Source of the DNA: Plectrocnemia conspersa
Taxonomy: Eukaryota; Arthropoda; Insecta; Trichoptera; Polycentropodidae
Reading direction: 5' to 3'
Assembly: GCA_009617715.1 (NCBI GenBank)
Contig: VTFK01000240.1
Span: 1 to 64,000 of the forward strand
DNA: 64,000 bases
The translations under genes were made by a program, and so were the position numbers. Each line of letters opens with the position of its first letter. Positions within the stretch are counted from its first letter, which is position 1. Shown one piece after another: positions 10,589 to 21,939 of the stretch. The notes beneath the pieces were generated by a model that worked only from the letters and a program-made list of their open reading frames with translations, was not told where the DNA came from and ran no database searches.

Positions 10589-12345
10589 ATTTTATTTTAT
10601 TTTATTTTATTTTATTAATTTACTTAGCTTAATGGCTAATTTTTACATCTAACAAATTTAGTAAACATATATAAAAAATATATAAAAAATACATAACAGA
10701 AAGAAAAAATAAAAATATACAATAATAAAGACTTAATATTATAATTTATTTCTATATGTACGAAGGTGTTTTTTAATTCCATTTATGAATCCCGTTATAT
10801 TTTTGTTTTTTCGGATTATTCTTGGAACACTATTATACAAATCAAAACCTCTGTACATAACTCCCCTAGCCGTACTCGTTTTCTTATACTTATCTATCTT
10901 TAAATTTTCTTTATTTCTAGTATTATATTTATGTACATCTCTATTTCTTATTAAATACTTATTAAAATATTCTGGTAACATATTATTTTCTAACTTATAT
11001 ATAAATATTAAAACATTCATACTCAATATTTCTTGAACATTCAACCAATCTAATCTATCAATTATACTTTTACAACTAGTTAATCTTTTTTTATTTAAGA
11101 TTACTCTCATTGCCCTATTTTGTAATTTTGCAACATTTGTTTGTCTAATTTATTTAACATATTTAATATTGTTGCACAATAATTAAAATGGAATATTATA
11201 CTATTGTAAATTATTTTTTTTGTATTTATACTTAATATATTTCTTAATCTAGATAATAAACTTATTTTTCTACTATTTTTTTTTAATATGTAATTAATTA
11301 ATTTTGTATCAACAATTACTCCTAAATATTTTATATTATCCACTATTTCTATACTGGAGTTATTTATTACTATTTTGGTACTATCATCTAACACATTTTT
11401 ATAATTAATAAACATACATTTAGTTTTATTCTCATTTAATTTAAGTACATTATTCTTTAACCATATTTCTAATATACTTAATTCATTATTTAAATTATTT
11501 ACAATTTCTTTAAATGTTATCACCTATGCAATACATTAATGTGTCATCCGCAAATAGATGAATTTTACATTTTTTTCACGTTATTAACTATATCATTAAT
11601 ATACAAAACAAATAACAATGGTCCCAATTTAGACCCTTGTGGTACTCCATAAGACACTAATTTCTCTTCAGAATATACATTATTTATTTTAACTTTTTGT
11701 TTTCTTTTATATAAGTAATTAATAAACTATCTTAAAACTATATCACTTATACCTATACTCTCCAATTTCTTTAACATTATTTTTCTGTCTATTGTTTCGA
11801 AGGCTCTCTTGAAATCCAAGAAAACTGCTCCAATGATTTTGTTTGTATCCTTAGCCAACAGCCAATCATTTATCACTACTTGTAATGCAGTTTCAGTGGA
11901 ATGCTTTTCTCTGAATCCCGATTGTTGTTCACATATTATGTTTTGAGAAATAATAAATTCCTTTAATTGTTTGATTACTACTTCTTCTATTATTTTTTGT
12001 ATACACGGTAGCATGTTGATTGGTCTCATTTCTTCGACTTTTTTACTATTTTTTATTTTAGGTATAGGTACAATAGTAGCAATCTTTAAATTTTCAGGCA
12101 TTTCTCCTAAGGAGAGTGCTTTATTTATTAAATAATTTAATTTAGTTCCTATTATTTCCCATGTTTCTTTAATTATATTTATATCTAGTTCATCAGTACT
12201 AGTTCCTTTTTTAAATTTACATATTATGTTATGAATTTCATCTAATGATTCTGATTTAAGTTTACTAAATTTTACAATTATTGCTTTATTATTATATTGT
12301 ACTAAATTACTAATCCTTGGTATTGAATTCACAATTTCTTCTATA
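10589..12345 (-). mobile_element. LINE-A copy 2, best minus-strand copy
   Basis: A 1.76-kb non-LTR retrotransposon fragment with a TTTTATTTTA-type tail at 10,589-10,618. It covers the RT domain through the 3' end. Compared with LINE-A copy 5 (53,645-55,395) it is nearly identical in sequence but on the opposite strand. The 5' end, near GAATTCACAATTT, is truncated, because the eroded copy at 20,650-21,935 continues further upstream. Frameshifts at homopolymer runs interrupt the frame. Confidence 0.92.
10739..12332 (-). pseudogene. LINE-A reverse transcriptase pseudogene
   Basis: Three minus-strand segments make up the RT and C-terminal region. 11,727-12,332 (201 codons) carries fingers and palm motifs: DELDINIIKETWEIIGTKL, KIATIVPIPKI, EEMRPINMLPCIQKIIEEVV, EQQSGFREKHSTETALQ and FLDFKRAFETIDRK with its catalytic-motif-A aspartate. 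Between the segments the FADDT box (motif C) is near 11,540 in another frame. 11,107-11,523 holds the thumb (LNENKTKCMFINYKN, IKYLGVIVDTKL), and 10,739-11,110 the C-terminal region. The enzyme would copy LINE RNA at a nicked target. At least two frameshifts disable it. Motifs fit the Jockey/CR1 superfamily; the exact clade is not resolved. Confidence 0.88.
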
Positions 12346-12780
12346 TACGCAATTCACATTGAGTCGTCAACATCCTGTTGAACAAACGGAACTCCAATAG
12401 TAATAAAATTATTTGTGATACTACATCAAAAACGTTCACTGTCCAATGCAACCAATACAACCATTGGCAGATTTATAAACGCGATAACGTCACACGGTAA
12501 TGCACGATTATACATGCTTTATATACCCACACCTATTTGGTACGAGCGCCGATTATATTAATTATAAACGCTGATAGTTTCATAACTCTTGTTTTAATTG
12601 GCCGACTTTATTGTTAGGATTTATAACTGCCATATAACCGCTCTGTGCCGCCGCGAAATTATCGGCACGTGAAATATTGTAAAGTTGCCCCGCTCAGTGT
12701 ATAATTGGACGTGAACAACGATAAATGGTTTATTATTATTTCGCTTTGGATATACGATAAGCAGTGTCTGTTAAATTGAA
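12346..12780. other. GC-moderate island 5
   Basis: Upstream of LINE-A the composition rises (GCGATAACGTCACAC, GCCGCCGCGAAAT). No ORF or repeat is recognised. It may be a conserved non-coding block. Confidence 0.25.
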
Positions 12781-13605
12781 AAAAATGCACTCATTTGGCT
12801 GTATTTATGATGTGGTTATTTTTATTTATTATGAATGTGAGTGGATATTTTTAAAATGTGACTTTTACCTGAGAAGTTTATTATAGAGCATTAAATTATC
12901 ATATTTTAGATCAAAATTATTGGTAATACTTACTCTTGTGAATAAATATCTCTTAAATAATGTTTGGAAAATTAAAATTTTTATATGAATTTAATTATAT
13001 GAAATATATTATATATAGTAACCTGAAAACTGTTAATTTAATCAATATACAGGATCTAGTATTTAGTAAACTTTTATTTTTAGCGCGGTAGATTTTTTAA
13101 TTTATAGTTATTTTGCTTGTAAATAGATTTATATTATTCTTAACAAATAGCAATACAATTATTATATTGTGCTACTTTTGTTTGATTCGAAGGATTATTT
13201 GATTTTTATCAAATTAAAAAACTGTAACAACACTTCATAACCAAGGCAATAATGAAACAAGGGTATACAATAATTTTAAATTGGTATTCATCGACCACTC
13301 TCCATTACTTTTTCAATTCATTTTCACGATTCATATCAGATAAGACCACCTAGGCTTCAATAATAATTCTGTGCACACGCCAGAAATTTATTGCAAATTA
13401 TTTTTGGCCACGGGGCTATAACGTTGCAACCAAACATGCAAAACATCTTCAGAATATAAAGTCTCAACAATGACAGGATTTGATCATGACTCCAGTTTTA
13501 GACAGCAGTGCTGAAGCTGCATGAAAATATGAGACTAATAAAATGCAGGAAATATTAATTTTTACACGATTGGAATATAAAGTATAAATAACACCATTTT
13601 AAGCC
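12781..13605. other. AT-rich intergenic DNA
   Basis: No ORF, repeat or RNA feature recognised. Confidence 0.5.
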
Positions 13606-14045
13606 ATTCGAAAGTGGATCTTGTAAGAGTATTGTCGGCAGATTACGATGGTGTGAATACATGAGGTGAAAAATGTAGGCGTAATGTCCAATGCAGAAGG
13701 GGGTTAGGTTCACGCAGGACTCGAAGGGACGTGAGCCGATTTTACGATTGCGAGCCTGCGATAAAAATCATAATAAAACGAGGAATGATGGCGCTCCGAT
13801 ATTTGATGCCGCCATAACAATAAAAGTGGGTGGAACTGACCCGGGGGCGGACGAAACGGGGACCGACAGGGAGCCCTGACCGAAAGGACCTTATCCTGCA
13901 GGGGGCAATTTAATACACGCCATGGAATATTTCGTTGCGTGAACAAATCTTATTTAGTGCCCTTTAGACTCGTTCCAAAGATCTATTGCGAACTGAGGAT
14001 TTATATGAAATCCGATCGCTTACCATGGGGAGAGAAAGGGTGGCG
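13606..14045. other. GC island 6, candidate conserved non-coding element
   Basis: Overlapping open frames on both strands (13,691-13,879 plus, 13,710-13,946 minus) reflect CpG-rich composition. Neither product has a recognisable domain. There are abrupt AT-rich flanks on each side. Confidence 0.3.
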
Positions 14046-14880
14046 CGAGATATTTTATATATAAAATCCTTCTGGTTTCAATTAAGTGTATTTTTATCTT
14101 ATTATTATTATTTTGTTTGTATGATTTATTCAAGTTTATTTTAAGACTTATAAAGTTTATTTTATAACTCGAAAAATTTGTAAACCAATTTAATTTAATA
14201 TTTTGCTTAAAAATATTAGGCGTACCAATAGGGCCGTACAATTTAAACAAAAAATGGCCGATTTTTTTGTCAATAATTTTTTTTAATAATGTTTTTGCGT
14301 TATGTTTTTTCACAATTTTTCTATTTTACAAAACGAATTTAAAATCAATCAAATCAAACAATGCATTGATTTTTAGTAACAATGTTTTTTAAATCTCTGA
14401 TTTTTATTTACTATTTATATAAATAATAATTTACGTATAATTTATTTTTATTAACATTAACTTAACTTATTTTTATATTTTATTTTATACATGTGTGTAT
14501 GTATTCTAATTTTTAAGTATATTTTTTACTTTCCCTTTATATTTTTTTTTTTTAAAAATCCCAAGGCCTAAAAAGTTTGTGTACTCCTTATGTAGTTTAT
14601 TGCTCGTTGCTTAGATTACGAGCAAGTAACTTTCACTTAAGTCTATATATTACATATAAAAATAGCAAAAATGATATTCCCGAATATCTTGATGTTGGGA
14701 TAATTAAATTCCATTGAGAATCTACATGAAAGAGCATAACCTGGCATACGACGCACGTAGTTGCTATTGTGACTATCAACCTCAATTAAACCGACCTTCA
14801 TTAATATAGAATAATAGCAATTACACGATTATAACAGCCAACTATAAACATAAAATTGTTAATTGAACTGGCAGTTTTCC
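14046..14880. other. AT-rich intergenic DNA
   Basis: A 97-codon minus-strand open frame (14,020-14,313) is lysine/asparagine-rich without a domain. I consider it chance in AT-rich DNA. Confidence 0.4.
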
Positions 14881-15130
14881 GTCTCAAAATTCCAATTTGC
14901 TTGAGCGCGTTCGGACAATGTAATCAATTAGTTCGGCTGTCGGCCACTGCGACCGACATGTTTATGTGTGACAAAACGTTTAACAGTAAATAACCAAGTT
15001 AGATTGTATCGAGGTCGGGGCGGGTTACGACAACCCCCCTGATACACGACTCTGGCAAATCGCAGTTCAAATCTAACCGGTCCGGGGTTAACCTGAAAAT
15101 GTGGCTCCATTTTCAACTGCAATGGATTTC
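14881..15130. other. GC island 7
   Basis: CG-enriched block (GGTCGGGGCGGGTTACG) inside AT-rich DNA, with no supported coding content. Confidence 0.3.
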
Positions 15131-15389
15131 TTATTGTTTTTCCTTTTTGCGAATTTTATTTAAGACACATACATACACGTGCCAGCACCTAAAAAATGTG
15201 AGCTTAATCCAAACATATATATGGTAATAATATAATATATTTGTAGTTTTATATGATTCATAGACATTTGTTAATAATCCAAAGTTAGTCGCTTACGATC
15301 TGTAACATGTGACGTTATTCAAAAAAGAAAGCCATACATATGTGCGTATGTACTAGTAAAAGATTTATGATATATCTGCTTCATATACG

Positions 15390-15900
15390 TTTATGTACGA
15401 CATTAGTGGAAATAGCCACCCTCTGTCAAACGAGGGTTAAAGCAGTCGGCCGCCTTCGGACAAACACACATAAAACGCGAGATGGGAGAGTTTTCGCAGA
15501 AAATGAAATGCTCCAAAACCTTTACACAAATTTTATTTCCTTCCATGCTTTAGTGGTCGTAAAATCTAATGAGGATTTACGGGACAGACGCATTCAGCCA
15601 AGAGTGGATAAAGTTTTTCGCACAATTTTCCGCAAATGGACGCGTGCGTCCGTCACTCACTCGAGTCAATGTCGCGCCTAAATTGCGCATATCCAATTTT
15701 ATGGTTATCCATCATATTCGAGCGACGTTTGACGGATTTGGCGTCATGCGCGGATTATGGTCGCACGACTTGGAGATTTGAATTAATATGAACGAGGAAA
15801 TTGACATTGAGATGACATGGTCCAGACGCGCGAAAAATTATGATTAATCATGATGGAGACACGTTTACCTACTCAGATTGATTTATGCTGAAACTTGTCG
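15390..15900. other. GC island 8
   Basis: Two overlapping plus-strand open frames (15,340-15,681 and 15,569-15,781) run through a CpG-rich block. Neither shows a domain, and overlap in different frames argues for compositional openness. A conserved non-coding element is the better guess. Confidence 0.3.
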
Positions 15901-16324
15901 TATTAGCGCGTCTTAAAATATCCTGAGAAAATATTTATTTAAATAAATATGTTATTTTCATGTAGTGGTTGTCACGAAAAATAGCACTGTCTTCATTTAA
16001 GAAGACGCTATACTTTTATTATTATTTCTTGATTTTATTATGTAGTTTTAATATACAAATCGCTATCAAAGTATTTTGCCACAATTTATCATTCTGGTTA
16101 TTAAGTGACGTATGAAAAAAAACTCAAGTGTGCTAATTCTCTGCTCTAGTCGACGACCCTAGATCAACTCTCCGGTTAACGGCTCAAAATCGTTGATACT
16201 CCTGGCGCCTGACAAAAATAAAAAGTTTTTTGTAACCTTTTAAACACATGTAATAAACCAACGATTTTAATATGTTTAATTAAAACTATTTTAATCACGC
16301 TCTTAAGTTTTTTAGAAAACTAGT
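15901..16324. other. AT-rich DNA with one short GC patch
   Basis: Nothing recognised except a GC patch at about 16,135-16,215 (GTCGACGACCCTAGATC). Confidence 0.4.
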
Positions 16325-16605
16325 TTTAAAGTGGTTCGAGAAATGTTATAAAAATTTTAATATGCAGTTTCAATCAAACTTCATTATTTTATTTGGCGAA
16401 AATTCGCCACATTTACTTTTTTAACTAAAAATAAAATAAACATTTTTCAAACTACTAACACTGAAATTAAAAATATTGTTTATATAGTAAGATCTGAATT
16501 TTTCGGCGTTGCTAAGGCGAACTTTTAGCATAGGCACTGAAAAATAAGTATCAATTATTTACAGACCTTCAGAAAATTTTACAAACTACCAGTTGAGAAA
16601 CACTG
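16325..16605 (-). mobile_element. hAT-like element terminus
   Basis: On the minus strand 16,605 begins CAGTGTTTCTCAACTGGTAG, a typical hAT/Charlie-family end. A GTGGTTCGAGAAATG block near 16,331 resembles a subterminal hAT motif, but a matching opposite terminus and 8-bp target duplication are not visible. The lower boundary is a guess. Confidence 0.45.
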
Positions 16606-16609
16606 CTTT

Positions 16610-16700
16610 ACATTTTTTAATTGAATCTTCCGTTGTAACCTGACAGGCGTGAGCCCAATGCATTACAACGGGCAAATCTATACCAACTGAGTAAGTCATA
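16610..16700 (-). mobile_element. LINE-B 3' end, copy 1
   Basis: On the minus strand, GTTGGTATAGATTTGCCCGT is followed by a hairpin whose arms are CCGTTGTAA and TTACAACGG, then an A-rich tail (GATTCAATTAAAAAATG). The same module recurs at 35,420-35,495 (minus), 52,155-52,255 (plus) and, degenerate, at 40,455-40,505. A hairpin followed by an A-rich tail is what one expects at the 3' end of a CR1/Jockey-type LINE or of a SINE that borrowed that end. Confidence 0.75.
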
Positions 16701-17260
16701 ATGAATATTTAAGGGGCGTTGCCCTAGGGGTGGTTGACCTCGCGGCCAATGAGACTCTTGTGCGAATCTCAATGGCGAATCATATTTACATGTGACAAAT
16801 GGACGATTACGGCGTGACGTTTCTTGCGATGAAGGTGAAAGTGGCGCAGGTGGTGATGCCGGTAGATGATTCTCAGGGTTCTTAGGCTGCGTGCGGCGAG
16901 TGTCAGGTGTGATATTCGGGTCTGTCGGTGAGGGCGCGTGGCTGGTTCCTCCGGATGGCTGCTGGTAGATCTTGGCTCTCTGGTTGTCTGCGTCGCTGGC
17001 TCTGCTGTCTGGGCCGTCTCTTGTCCGGTGCCTCAGCCGTCTCGTATATCGGACCGTCTGCCCTCTCCTTATCGGAGTCCAGGCTTAGCTAGCCAATCGC
17101 GATTGTGCATCAATCTCCTAACCAATCACTGCAGATGCTTCATAGAACTAGAGAAATTGGAAGTTGTATTTTCGAAAGCGATTTTTTTGCTTGTTCAGAC
17201 TTTCGAATTCGTCGAAAAGGGTTTAATTGCGTCACAAAAGGAATTCTTTTAACGACTCGT
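16701..17260 (-). other. GC-rich body upstream of the LINE-B 3' end
   Basis: This block is unusually GC-rich and lies directly 5' (minus strand) of the LINE-B tail, so it may be the body of the same insertion. The minus strand is rich in CAG/CCA-type codons (CAGACAGCAGAGCCAGCGAC), reminiscent of a proline/glutamine-rich ORF1 or a 5' UTR, but I recognise no domain. A 104-codon plus-strand open frame (16,938-17,252) has no domain either. It could be a LINE-B fragment or an unrelated LTR-like sequence. Confidence 0.4.
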
Positions 17261-17299
17261 GTTGTGTGGTCAAAATAAATCCCTCTTGTGCCATGATAT

Positions 17300-17357
17300 T
17301 TGTCTCATTGTTAATGAATGAACGTTTTTGGTCACGGTCATCAACAATGAGACAATT
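17300..17357. repeat. Short inverted repeat
   Basis: GTCTCATTGTT near 17,302 and its reverse complement AACAATGAGAC near 17,344 form an 11-bp stem around a loop of about 30 bp. It may be a terminus of an unidentified element. Confidence 0.5.
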
Positions 17358-17539
17358 ACCTTTTTAAATCTGGACCTATTTGTGTGGTCGCCACAATTAT
17401 AATGAATACCTACTAATAAGTACCATCAGACTGAAAGTCTGGGAATTGGTGACATCTATATTATTAATTATAAATTATTATGTGCTGTATAATTTAAAAT
17501 CGATAGATTTCACTGCAGCTAAGGCCGGTTTTTTTTTAA

Positions 17540-17645
17540 TAATAGCCCATTTTTATAAATAAAAATTCGAGTGCAGCTGCTGGGACTCGAACCCGCAACC
17601 TCAGAGTTAATATTCTGAGACGTTACGGACTACGCTATTCCGTCC
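17540..17645 (-). mobile_element. tRNA-derived SINE head
   Basis: On the minus strand from 17,645 the sequence begins GGACGGAATAGCGTAGTCCG. It contains a good Pol III A box (TAGCGTAGTCCG) and a B box (GGTTCGAGTCC), with spacing typical of a tRNA. The 3' side does not pair with GGACGGA and no acceptor stem forms, so it is not an intact tRNA. The A/T-rich tail downstream (TTTTTATTTATAAAAATG) fits a SINE. The orphan head could be a complete short SINE or a fragment. Confidence 0.7.
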
Positions 17646-17849
17646 TTTAACATATCATAAATATTACCTATTGCAGAGAATCTCTTGTAGCAACTTTGAA
17701 AAAATCGAAACTATTATTCAGAAGACCCCCAAATAACCCTCAGTCAAAATATTTAAACAAGACAACTTTTCCCTAAAAGAAGAATTAAAAAAATTCAACT
17801 ATTTAAATATTTCAATTAATAAATCTATATTTACTATTGAAAATAAATA

Positions 17850-18455
17850 AAACTACTATAACATATTATTTTTAAACTTATATAAAAAAACTAAAACATT
17901 TATTTTTCAAATTTCTTGCACATTTTACCATATTTTGATTAAACTTTAACAACTAATTGATACTACTCGTAATTCGTATTTTTGCAACATCGTCTTATCT
18001 TATTCATTAAGCATATATTGTTATTGCACAATGATTTAAGTGGGGGCAATCTAATACTATTGTATGAGTTTTTTATCTTAGATGATATAAATATTTTTAC
18101 AGATTATATCACCTAAATTTAAAAAAATATATATTTATTACACCTAAATATTATTATTACTATTTATATAAAATTATTATTTACTTATCTTAATAATTTT
18201 TAATCAAACGTTTATTATTATTTTTATTTAGTTCAGGTACGTTATTTTATAACCATCTATCTAATATATTTTACATATTTTTTTATTTAAGTTTTCGACC
18301 ACTAATAAATTAAAGTGTCATCTGATGTATTTACATTTTCATGTATAACTTACTATATTAATAAAATATCTCATAAACAAACATTTGGACCCTTGTATTA
18401 CACCATGAGATATTATTCTCTCTTTAGAATAAACAAAATTTTATATTTGTAATGA
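17850..18455 (-). mobile_element. LINE-A copy 3, heavily eroded
   Basis: Line-by-line similarity to LINE-A copy 2 is visible despite many substitutions and deletions. Matching blocks are AACATATTATTTTTAAACTT, then the C-terminal coding region, then AAAGTGTCATCTGATGTATT (the FADDT region), then GACCCTTGTATTACACCATG (the PQGS region). No frame stays open. It is older than copies 1, 2 and 5. Confidence 0.75.
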
Positions 18456-18589
18456 GACCAGCTGACTGTACATGTCTGATTTTAATTATTTTTAAATAAT
18501 GTAAATGTATGTATATTTTAATAAATTAAAACTGCATACGATTATTAAAATATTTCTGAAATCTGAATATCAAAAATGATTATTATTAT

Positions 18590-19100
18590 TAAACTCACTT
18601 TCACACAAGTGAAAACTTCAGCGAGCGGGTCAGAGTCGCGCAGTTAAATATTTAACAGCCGCCTTGCTTGATTCATGCGCGCCAAAAGGGGCACATTCGA
18701 AATTCAGCCCGGGTCCATAAATCGAAATTTGTCCAACGCTACGCCGTAGATCCGAATAGGTATATTTTATACATCAATACGTGGCATTCAATCCGTAGCC
18801 GATCGGTAACAAACGTCAATCGGTTTACGAGCCCTTCCTGGGCGTCGTCGAAATTAAACGTCCCCAGCGCTCGTTTTACAGCGTTCGCCGTCGCAAATAA
18901 CGGAAACTGTCGATAAACTTGATGAATTTATTGGACGGTGCCACTGAAAGGCAGGAGGCAGTAAACGTCCCAATGGTGCTGTGTTTCGATGTGTGCACGC
19001 AATGTGGTGCCGTGGTGCTGGCTGCACGCAGAGTAAAGTACAAATCTTGCCGATTTAAGATCGAGGTGTGAGCACGTTGTGTGTACTTATAGGCTTTGCG
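18590..19100. other. GC island 9
   Basis: CpG-rich block (GCGAGCGGGTCAGAGTCGCG; CGTCGTCGAAATTAAACG) with an 82-codon open frame (18,668-18,916, plus strand) lacking any domain. It is abruptly bounded by AT-rich DNA and is a candidate conserved non-coding element. Confidence 0.35.
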
Positions 19101-19317
19101 AGATGTAATAGTGTTAGAGGCAGACTATAAAACAGTCAAGACAAACTAAGATTTAGGAGCTTTCTAGTAAACGATTCTGAATGCGTAATGCGAATAGACG
19201 ACAAGCGGAAATAATCTGGGTATGAATTTGGAATATGGATTGAGTTAAACTAGTGAAATACTATCATAAAATGCTATTTCACTAAAAACTAAATTGCTCG
19301 AAGTATACAATATTATA

Positions 19318-20334
19318 GAGGCGGCCCTCGACTTTCGCACATAATTGGTTCCTGAAAATGTGTGCGAATGTTGAATGTACGAAAGTCGAGGGAAGTAAAA
19401 AAAAATTGAAGTTGTGTGTATTTTAAAATATTTATTTATCAAGTAAATATAAGGTGTTTAAGAGGCGTTTATGAGACACGTTTAAGTGGGGTTTGCGGGT
19501 GTTTCCTTTGAAAAGTTATCAAGAGTTAACTTTTTTCCACTATTCTTTTTCTTTTCTTCATATAGTATTTTATAACATGCTATGTTTTTATTGATCGCCC
19601 CACGCACTTGAGATATGCGTTCTGCATTGGGATCACAATCTTCCATTATATTTAAAAATTTGTCAAGGTGCGTGAAGGCTTCATTCTTATTTTTCATTGT
19701 TAAAGAGTTTTCCAAAATAAACCTGTCTCATCTACATTAAATATTTGGCTAGAGGAATATTCTACATCTTCAATAATTTTGGATAATTAGGAAATAAATT
19801 ATTTTACAGCATCTTTATCCGCATCAGCCGATTCTCCAGTAAATTTAATATTATGAAAAGAATACCTTATTTTAAAATTGTAAAACCAACCGTTACTTGC
19901 TTGAAAAACCGGGTTTAAATATTTTTTTAATCTATCCTTCCAATCTTTGTGCAAGCTAAGAGCTTTTGCTTGAATATTTGAAATACTCAGAGGGACATCT
20001 TTTTGATGTTGGTCATCGATCTAGGATGATAAAGATTTTCCATTTCATCCATGTTTTTTTTGCTTTGTTTTTTTGGAAACATATCATTAAATATTGTGGA
20101 AATATATCTGTATTTTTCACAATTTTGAACGTATTCTTTAATTATATTTTTATTTTGCAAAATTGAACATATCGTAGACCTGTTTGTATCATATGAACGT
20201 CTGATTGAAGCAAAAGATTCACCGCTATCAAAACGCTTTTTTTTTTAAATTAAATTTAAAAAAAATGTTTTTTTTTAATGTGCGAAATAGCGAATTGTGC
20301 GAAAGTCGAACGTTCGAAAGTCGAGGGCCGCCTG
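19318..20334 (-). mobile_element. Tigger/pogo-like DNA transposon, deleted copy 2
   Basis: A 1,017-bp sister of copy 1. TA precedes it (19,316-19,317), but TG follows, so the right target duplication is mutated, as is the first base of the left TIR (G for C). Its right end has an extra CGAACGTTCGAAAGTCG block not seen in copies 1 and 3, possibly the ancestral longer terminus. Confidence 0.92.
19482..20270 (-). pseudogene. Tigger transposase remnant, copy 2
   Basis: The arrangement matches copy 1: degraded N-terminal DNA-binding part, the first catalytic block ending DETGLFWK, then a frame change into the C-terminal tail (MENSLTMKNKNEAF to GKKLTLDNFSKETP, 19,482-19,715). The DDE core between is missing at the same place as in copy 1. 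It cannot encode an active enzyme. Confidence 0.83.
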
Positions 20335-20399
20335 TGACTACCAGTAACTAATATAAACCAAAACATAACATTCTCTTGAAATTTTTTAACTGTATTGTC

Positions 20400-20475
20400 A
20401 TTGGCCAGCATGATGGACTAGTGTTATAATCTGTGACTCAAACCTAGAAGCCTAAGTTTGAATATATATATATTA
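20400..20475 (+). mobile_element. Possible degenerate tRNA-SINE head
   Basis: TGATGGACTAGTGTTATAAT resembles an eroded A box, and AAGTTTGAATATA an eroded B box (GGTTCGAATCC), about 45 bp apart, followed by an (AT)-rich run. This is weak evidence: the similarity to typical SINE heads is by eye only. Confidence 0.3.
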
Positions 20476-20649
20476 ATTTTTTTTTGTATCTAATTATAAT
20501 TTAGAACTTTGAACTTTCGATCGATCATCACAAATTCAGTTTTCTTAGTTTATCTTTTCTTGCGATTGAATAACTAAAATAAAATCAAACTAGGTCGTGA
20601 ATAGTGGCTTATATTGATAAAAATAATAAAAGTCACTTTTTTTTGTAGT

Positions 20650-21935
20650 TTTAATTAATTTGTTTTATTAATTGATTATTTTTTTATACAAATTCACACC
20701 GTAAAATATTCCCCTGGCCGTACTTCTTTTCTTAAACCTTCCTATTTCTGGTAATAAATCTATGTACATATTTATTTTTTAATAAATACCTATTTTCTAA
20801 AAAAAATGCAACTATAAAATCCATCTTGTATTTTTTGCAATTATTCCAATCGTTTAATCATACTTTTGCAACTAGTAAATCTATTTTGTATTCAAAACTA
20901 CTCTCATTGCTGTATTTTGTAATGTTTTACCATCGTATTATCTCATTTATAAACCATATATAATATTATTACACAATTGATGAAGGGCATTATAATATTA
21001 TCGTAGATTATTTTTTTTAATTATGTAATTACAATGTGCCTTGAAATTTATTTTTTTACCTTCTGTTTCACCTATATATTTTATATGATAAACTATTTAT
21101 ATTAAAGATTATCTAAAATATCTTTATAATTAATAATAATATATTAAGTTATATTTTCATTTTGTTTAAATACATTACTTTTTAACGATCTTTTTATTAT
21201 TCTTAATTTGTTATTTAAATAATCTACAATTTCTTTAAGAGTATCACCTATGCAATAAATTAATGTATAGTCTGCAAACAGATGTATTTCACATTTTTTT
21301 ATATTATTAATAATATCATCAATATTTGGACCCCGTTTGGATATTATTTTCTCTACGGAATAAGTATTATTTATTTATAACTTTCGCTTTTTCTTTAGTT
21401 AAATAATTATCAAACCATCTAAAAACTATTAGGCTTGTACATATATTCTCGTAATTTCTTCAACATTATATTTCTGTCTATTGTTCCAAAAACTGCTCAA
21501 ATATTTTTTTTAATACCGATTGCTGTTTACACAGATTGTTTTGTGAAATAATGCAATCCTTTAATTGTTTGATTACTACTTCTTACATCACCTTTTACAT
21601 ACATGGCAAAATATATTCTTAAGCATTCAAACATTTTTATGTTTTACATACAATATGTATTATATTATAGTAGCAATCCTCAAATAATCAGGTATTTTTC
21701 TTTCGGAGAGTGCTTTATTTACTAAATAATGTAATTTAGAGTCTAGTATTTTCCATGTTTCTTTAATTATATTTACACCAACTCAACAGTACTGGTTCCT
21801 TTTTTCAATTTACAAGTTAGGTTTTGAATTTATTCCAGACATACTCATTCATATTCTCCAAATTTTACATTATTGTACTGTACTAATTTATTGAACAAAG
21901 TATTGAATTCACAATCTCTTCTATACTCTCAATGT
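20650..21935 (-). mobile_element. LINE-A copy 4, oldest and longest at the 5' side
   Basis: Blocks matching LINE-A appear in order: CCCCTGGCCGTACTTCTTTT (C-terminal), ACTCTCATTGCTGTATTTTG, ATGCAATAAATTAATGTATA (FADDT region), TTCTGTCTATTGTTCC (palm motif A region) and GTATTGAATTCACAATCTCT. The last block extends 5' of where copies 2 and 5 stop (TCTTCTATACTCTCAATG). No frame survives. Confidence 0.75.
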
Positions 21936-21939
21936 AGCA

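Noticed and set aside
14020..14313. 97-codon minus-strand ORF as a gene
   Set aside because: Lysine/asparagine/isoleucine-rich low-complexity product in AT-rich DNA with no domain.
17573..17645. Intact tRNA gene on the minus strand
   Set aside because: A and B boxes are good, but the 5' GGACGGA has no complementary 3' acceptor strand and the anticodon loop is the wrong size. It fits a SINE head better.
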